Positions 60,686-64,000 of a stretch of 64,000 nt of DNA are shown here, piece by piece. Origin of the DNA: Methanobacteriota archaeon. GTDB taxonomy: Archaea > Thermoplasmatota > E2 > DHVEG-1. Position 1 is the first letter of the stretch; each line of letters opens with the position of its first letter. The position numbers and the translations under genes were made by a program. The notes beneath the pieces are model-generated. The model was given only the letters and a program-made list of their open reading frames with translations. It made no database searches and was not told where the DNA came from. The stretch is from contig CAIRCU010000008.1 of NCBI GenBank assembly GCA_903877165.1, positions 23,708 through 87,707 of the forward strand, given 5' to 3'.

Positions 60686-61872
60686 CCTACGATGTCGTGG
60701 TCATCGGCAGTGGCCCTGCCGGCAGTGTCACCGCCCGGTTCGCTGCCCAAGCCGGGGCGAAAGTTCTTATGATTGAGCGGCGCGCCGAAGTCGGCGTCCC
60801 GGTCCTGTGCGGCGAAGGCATCAGCCAGAAGGTGGATAAATTTCATGCGCTTGAGGGAAAACGCTGGGTCGCCAATGTCATGGACGGCGCCCGGATCTTC
60901 TCCCCGAACGGCACGAAGGTGACGTTGTCCGCAGAGTACGCGGGCAGCGAGACCGGGTACGTTGTGTACCGGGATATCTTCGATCAGGAGCTGGCACGTG
61001 GCGCGGTCCACGCAGGCGCGAAGCTGCAGATGAACACCAACGCGATCGGCCTGCTGAAGAAACATGGAAAGATCGCCGGCGTCAAAGCCCTCTACCAGGG
61101 GGAACCGCTGGATATCGAGGCGGACGTGGTGGTCGGAGCGGATGGCGTCGAGTCGAAGGTCGGGAAATGGGCGGGTATTAAGACGACGCTCAAACCCAAT
61201 GATTTAGAGACGTGCGCGCAGTATACGATGACGAACGTGGACTGTCCTGATGCATTCTGCGATTTCTACCTCGGTAAGAAGATTGCTCCTGGTGGCTACG
61301 TCTGGGTGTTCCCCAAGGGAAAGGACGTGGCGAACGTCGGCATCGGTGTTCTTTCTAGTCTGAGTGAGTCGGGTTTGGCGATGCGGCTTTTAGATGAGTT
61401 CATCGCGAACCATCCGGAGCTTCGGAAGGGTGAGCCCGTCCGGTTGCTTGCGGGTGCTGACCCGGTCGCGAAGCCCATCGAATCCGTTCGGGATAATTTG
61501 GTTTTAGTGGGTGACGCGGCGCGGCAGGTGGATCCAATCACAGGTGGCGGGTTAATGGCGTCTATCGAAGGCGGGATGATCGCCGGGGACGTCATCGGCG
61601 CTGCCGTTAAGAAGCAGAAGTTCGACAAGGATGTCCTCATGGCGTATGAGACGCGCTGGCAGCAGGCGTACGGTAAGAAACTCCTGCGTAACTACGTCGT
61701 GAAGGAGATCCTTCTGGACATGGAGGACAAGACGCTGGATATGCTGGCGGATTCCCTGAAGGATTATCAGTTCGAGGAGTTCAGCACTCTGTCGCTCATC
61801 AAGGCGCTGGTGGGGAAGCATCCGTCGCTTCTGGTGAAACTGACGCCGCTGATGAAGCTAGCGCGCACCTAA
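60682..61872 (+). CDS. geranylgeranyl reductase family protein
   Basis: A 396-residue FAD enzyme of the archaeal geranylgeranyl reductase family. The FAD-binding GSGPAGSVTARFAAQAGAKVLMIERR, the YxWxFPKG motif as YVWVFPKGKDVANVGIGV, and the GDAARQVDPITGGG motif are all present. A Cys in VPVLCGEGIS matches the conserved family cysteine. It saturates the isoprenoid chains of archaeal ether lipids. It is coupled to the ferredoxin upstream; NAD kinase starts 21 bases downstream. The prenyl synthase at 22117 makes the precursor. Confidence 0.95.
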   Translation: MTYDVVVIGSGPAGSVTARFAAQAGAKVLMIERRAEVGVPVLCGEGISQKVDKFHALEGKRWVANVMDGARIFSPNGTKVTLSAEYAGSETGYVVYRDIFDQELARGAVHAGAKLQMNTNAIGLLKKHGKIAGVKALYQGEPLDIEADVVVGADGVESKVGKWAGIKTTLKPNDLETCAQYTMTNVDCPDAFCDFYLGKKIAPGGYVWVFPKGKDVANVGIGVLSSLSESGLAMRLLDEFIANHPELRKGEPVRLLAGADPVAKPIESVRDNLVLVGDAARQVDPITGGGLMASIEGGMIAGDVIGAAVKKQKFDKDVLMAYETRWQQAYGKKLLRNYVVKEILLDMEDKTLDMLADSLKDYQFEEFSTLSLIKALVGKHPSLLVKLTPLMKLART

Positions 61873-61893
61873 AGATATGTGTGTGGAGGAAGG

Positions 61894-62706
61894 ATGAACT
61901 GGGGTATCGTCTGTAAGCCGCAGGCGAAGAAAGCCGTGAACATGGCGCAGGAGATCTACACGTTCCTGCAGGAGCATGGGGCGGTCATGGCGGAGACGTC
62001 GCTTGCGCAGGAAATCAACGTCCCCGCGTTCACGTTCCAGGACCTAGGTAAGAAAGCGGATGTCATCGTCACGGTCGGGGGGGACGGGACGATCCTTCTC
62101 GCGCTGTCTGAGACCAACAAGCCGGTGTTCGCCATCAACCTCGGCGGCATGGGATTTCTCTCCGAGGTGGAGGCGAAGTACGCGCTGGAGGGCCTCAAGC
62201 GGATCATAGCTGGGGACTACAACATCGAGGAGCGCGCGAAACTCAAGGTTGTCTTAGATGGGAAGCGACTGCCGGATGCGGTCAACGAGGTGACGATTCA
62301 GACCGCGAGGATCGCGAAAATCCTGTATCTGAAATGCTTCGTGGACGGCGAGTTGGTCGAGTCCATGGGGGCGGATGGAGTGATTGTGGCGACGCCGACC
62401 GGCTCGACGAGCTATTCCTTGAGCGTCGGCGGTCCGATCATGGATCCGTCGGTGAATGCGATGATCCTGGCGCCGCTCGCTGCGTTCAAGCTCTCTGCCC
62501 GACCATGGATCATTCCTCTGGATAAGAATGTGAAGATCAGTGTGCTGCCGAAGAGCAAAGAGTCCATGCTGGTCATCGACGGGCGGTACACGGAGTCGGT
62601 GTCGCCGCGCAGCGACATCGTCATCACCGGCTCTGAGGAGAAAGCGCGGTTCATCCGGTTCGGCGAGAGTTTTTATCAGATGGTCCGGCTCAAGCTGATG
62701 AGGTAA
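61894..62706 (+). CDS. nadK: NAD kinase
   Basis: A 270-residue ATP/polyphosphate-dependent NAD kinase. The GGDGT motif is at 62-66, followed by INLGGMGFLSEV and the NE/D-rich NEVTIQTARIAK. The second domain has ADGVIVATPTGSTSYSLSVGGPI and the C-terminal DGRYTESVSP. The ATG at 61894 follows GGAGGA, preferred to an upstream ATG at 61879. It makes NADP for reductive metabolism. It lies 21 bases after the reductase gene. Confidence 0.96.
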   Translation: MNWGIVCKPQAKKAVNMAQEIYTFLQEHGAVMAETSLAQEINVPAFTFQDLGKKADVIVTVGGDGTILLALSETNKPVFAINLGGMGFLSEVEAKYALEGLKRIIAGDYNIEERAKLKVVLDGKRLPDAVNEVTIQTARIAKILYLKCFVDGELVESMGADGVIVATPTGSTSYSLSVGGPIMDPSVNAMILAPLAAFKLSARPWIIPLDKNVKISVLPKSKESMLVIDGRYTESVSPRSDIVITGSEEKARFIRFGESFYQMVRLKLMR

Positions 62707-62707
62707 C

Positions 62708-63127
62708 ATGGGTTGGTTTGGTCGTCGGTCCAAGACCCCGCCAGTACCAGCGCAGTGGTACATCACGCGGCGGTGCCTGGAGTTAATCCTCGCAAGCTCC
62801 CAGTCATCGTTTCCTAAGGAGTTCGGCGCGCTGCTGCGGGTGGATGAGGAGGAGAAGACGACGATCACCGAAGTGGTGCTGCTGCCCGGGACGATCTCGG
62901 GGAATTCGCATGCGATTTTCAAGCTGTACATGCTGCCGATCGACTACAGCGTCGTCGGTACGGTGCACAGCCATCCGTCGTCGATTGCTCGTCCCTCGGA
63001 GGCGGATTTGGATTTGTTCGGGCATTTCGGCCGGGTGCACCTCATCGTCGGGGTGAGCCCGTGGGGGCAGTCCTCATGGCGGGCGTACGACCATGAGGGC
63101 AGGCCGCTCGACGTGAAAATAATATGA
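62708..63127 (+). CDS. JAMM/MPN domain metalloprotease-like protein
   Basis: A 139-residue JAMM (Mov34/MPN/PAD-1) protein. The complete motif is visible: Glu38 (PKEFGALL), His87-x-His89 in GTVHSHPSSIARPSEADLDLF, Ser97 and Asp100. Active JAMM domains bind zinc and cleave isopeptide or peptide bonds, for example to remove ubiquitin-like SAMPs in archaea. Here it starts 1 base after nadK. A role in releasing SAMP or processing a ThiS-like protein is inferred from the family. Confidence 0.93.
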   Translation: MGWFGRRSKTPPVPAQWYITRRCLELILASSQSSFPKEFGALLRVDEEEKTTITEVVLLPGTISGNSHAIFKLYMLPIDYSVVGTVHSHPSSIARPSEADLDLFGHFGRVHLIVGVSPWGQSSWRAYDHEGRPLDVKII

Positions 63128-63321
63128 GGCTGTGTCCGTAGGGTTCTGGGACAGAGTAGGGTGATGAACCTACGTAGTCGAACCTTGTAACATCTCGGGT
63201 AATGGCTTTTTTTGATGCCTTCTTTAAAACCATTAGCCATCGAAACTCATCAATTTAAATATTGTTTACAAAAATAATTAATACACGTCGTTATATATTG
63301 ATTATTTGAAGATTGTTTCAT

Positions 63322-63774
63322 ATGCCGGGGAAAAGATATGGAATAAATACTCTTGGACTACTTATTGTATGCCTTTGTTTGATGACTCCCCTTGCAAATG
63401 CGGGAACACCTTCTGCGAATAAGGCTCCCCCTAAAGTGCTGCAAGATTCAGTCGTCTTCACACACATCCCAGCAGATGGCTTGTATTGGAACACCCATAA
63501 GATTGCAAATTATTCTGCCCCCGTATTTATTCGTCTCAGACAAGGGTATGTGGGTAGTATCGGCACTAGTGTAACTGGTAAAAACATCCACCAAGTATAC
63601 TTCTATATTGATGGTTCACTGATGTACGGTGAGCTATGGCCGCCGTATTCTTACATTATCGATGAGGCTATTCCTTTGCCGGCCTTCAGTAACCTCTCAG
63701 CATTGACAACCAAAGTCTATATGAACGATGGTCAAATCATCTGGGATAACCTGACCGTCTACCGCTTGTTCTAA
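63322..63774 (+). CDS. small secreted protein
   Basis: A 150-residue exported protein starting at ATG 63322 (MPGKRYGINTLGLLIV). Signal peptide about 1-28 (LGLLIVCLCLMTPLANA). The mature domain is beta-rich with FIRLRQGYVGSIGTSV and VYFYIDGSLMYGE, ending NDGQIIWDNLTVYRLF. It is AT-richer than its neighbours. A TATA-like TTATATATTG lies near 63290-63300. No family recognised; a surface or extracellular role is inferred. Confidence 0.7.
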   Translation: MPGKRYGINTLGLLIVCLCLMTPLANAGTPSANKAPPKVLQDSVVFTHIPADGLYWNTHKIANYSAPVFIRLRQGYVGSIGTSVTGKNIHQVYFYIDGSLMYGELWPPYSYIIDEAIPLPAFSNLSALTTKVYMNDGQIIWDNLTVYRLF

Positions 63775-63893
63775 GGTATGCCCCCGTTATAATAGGGGCT
63801 TTCCCATTTTCTCACTTACCACCTTATATGTTACATCCTATAAGCCCCTCTCTTGCAATATCTGAGGAGTTACAGAACCTGTTCATAGAACTG

Positions 63894-64000
63894 TTTTTAT
63901 ACAGTCATTTGGATATCGGGTCGGGATGTCACCGTGGTTTCCGTTGCCGACATAGGTACGTTTCTTCTTGTTCCGCTCGTGCTGATGTGCGCGGTCCTGG
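63894..64000 (+). other. possible start of a truncated membrane-protein gene
   Basis: A TATA-like TTTTTATAC near 63894-63902 is followed by a GTG at 63934 that opens a frame beginning MVSVADIGTFLLVPLVLM, hydrophobic like a signal or membrane segment. Only 22 residues are inside the window, so the call is weak. Confidence 0.3.

Noticed and set aside
1..64000. CRISPR arrays, insertion sequences, rRNA and tRNA genes
   Set aside because: No regularly spaced direct repeats, transposase-like protein, inverted terminal repeats with target duplications, or cloverleaf sequence could be seen. C/D-box guide RNAs could be missed by eye.

Overview
The window is a 64 kb stretch of a moderately GC-rich archaeal chromosome. 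Archaeal hallmarks are transcription factor TFB, the chromatin protein Alba, fibrillarin-like FlpA, a geranylgeranyl reductase with a dedicated ferredoxin, a DUF99 protein, a ThiD-ThiN fusion and IorAB, together with TATA-box promoters and several apparently leaderless starts. The gene mix (HypC/HypD, class I fumarase, many secreted PKD, beta-helix and LamG proteins) suits an anaerobic or microaerophilic euryarchaeon. A lineage of the Thermoplasmatota is my best guess, but this is inference and no marker in the window proves it.

Layout. 1-4900: Nudix hydrolase, secreted PAF-acetylhydrolase-like esterase, PurQ, cupin, HypC-HypD. 4995-7609: two tandem secreted paralogues and a multipass membrane protein. 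7669-14518: a redox-defence and Fe-S/sulfur cluster headed by a Fur/PerR-type regulator with a perfect 7-1-7 operator, followed by an Hrb-type flavin reductase-rubredoxin fusion, flavodiiron protein, ferritin, a ferritin-like protein, rubrerythrin, TusA-like and DsrE-like proteins, an IscS homologue lacking its PLP lysine, IscU and desulfoferrodoxin. 14623-24948: a small regulator, PKD protein, M18 aminopeptidase, a B12-type radical SAM protein, TFB, RlmE, a prenyl diphosphate synthase, FlpA and GcvT. 25066-28360: an AT-rich three-gene operon of secreted proteins sits between GcvT and GcvH. 28425-34879: surface proteins with regulators; one 918-residue LamG/PKD protein is preceded by three copies of a 22-bp element. 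34941-41708: a putative natural-product or modified-peptide locus. It has a RiPP-maturase-like B12 radical SAM enzyme, two paralogous proteins of unknown family, an acyl-ACP-reductase-like dehydrogenase, a duplicated Lrp-type regulator and a 31-residue peptide gene with a strong ribosome binding site. 41888-53142: central carbon genes, namely split class I fumarase, acetyl-CoA synthetase, a double winged-helix regulator, and an operon of aconitase, isocitrate dehydrogenase and both subunits of ATP-citrate lyase. 53478-64000: membrane protein, Alba, ThiDN, lipoprotein, IorAB, and a tight operon of DUF99, ferredoxin, geranylgeranyl reductase, NAD kinase and JAMM protein.

How the genes fit together. 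The TCA block can cleave citrate to acetyl-CoA and oxaloacetate and is therefore compatible with a reductive TCA cycle or with citrate export to acetyl-CoA. Acetyl-CoA synthetase beside it links acetate to the same pool. The redox cluster would remove O2, superoxide and peroxide, store iron and rebuild Fe-S clusters, which would protect the oxygen-sensitive enzymes implied elsewhere (fumarase, IorAB, radical SAM enzymes, a NiFe hydrogenase matured by HypCD). The two most unusual things are the radical-SAM/peptide locus and the ATP-citrate lyase operon with its divergent regulator and an 11-bp inverted repeat between them.
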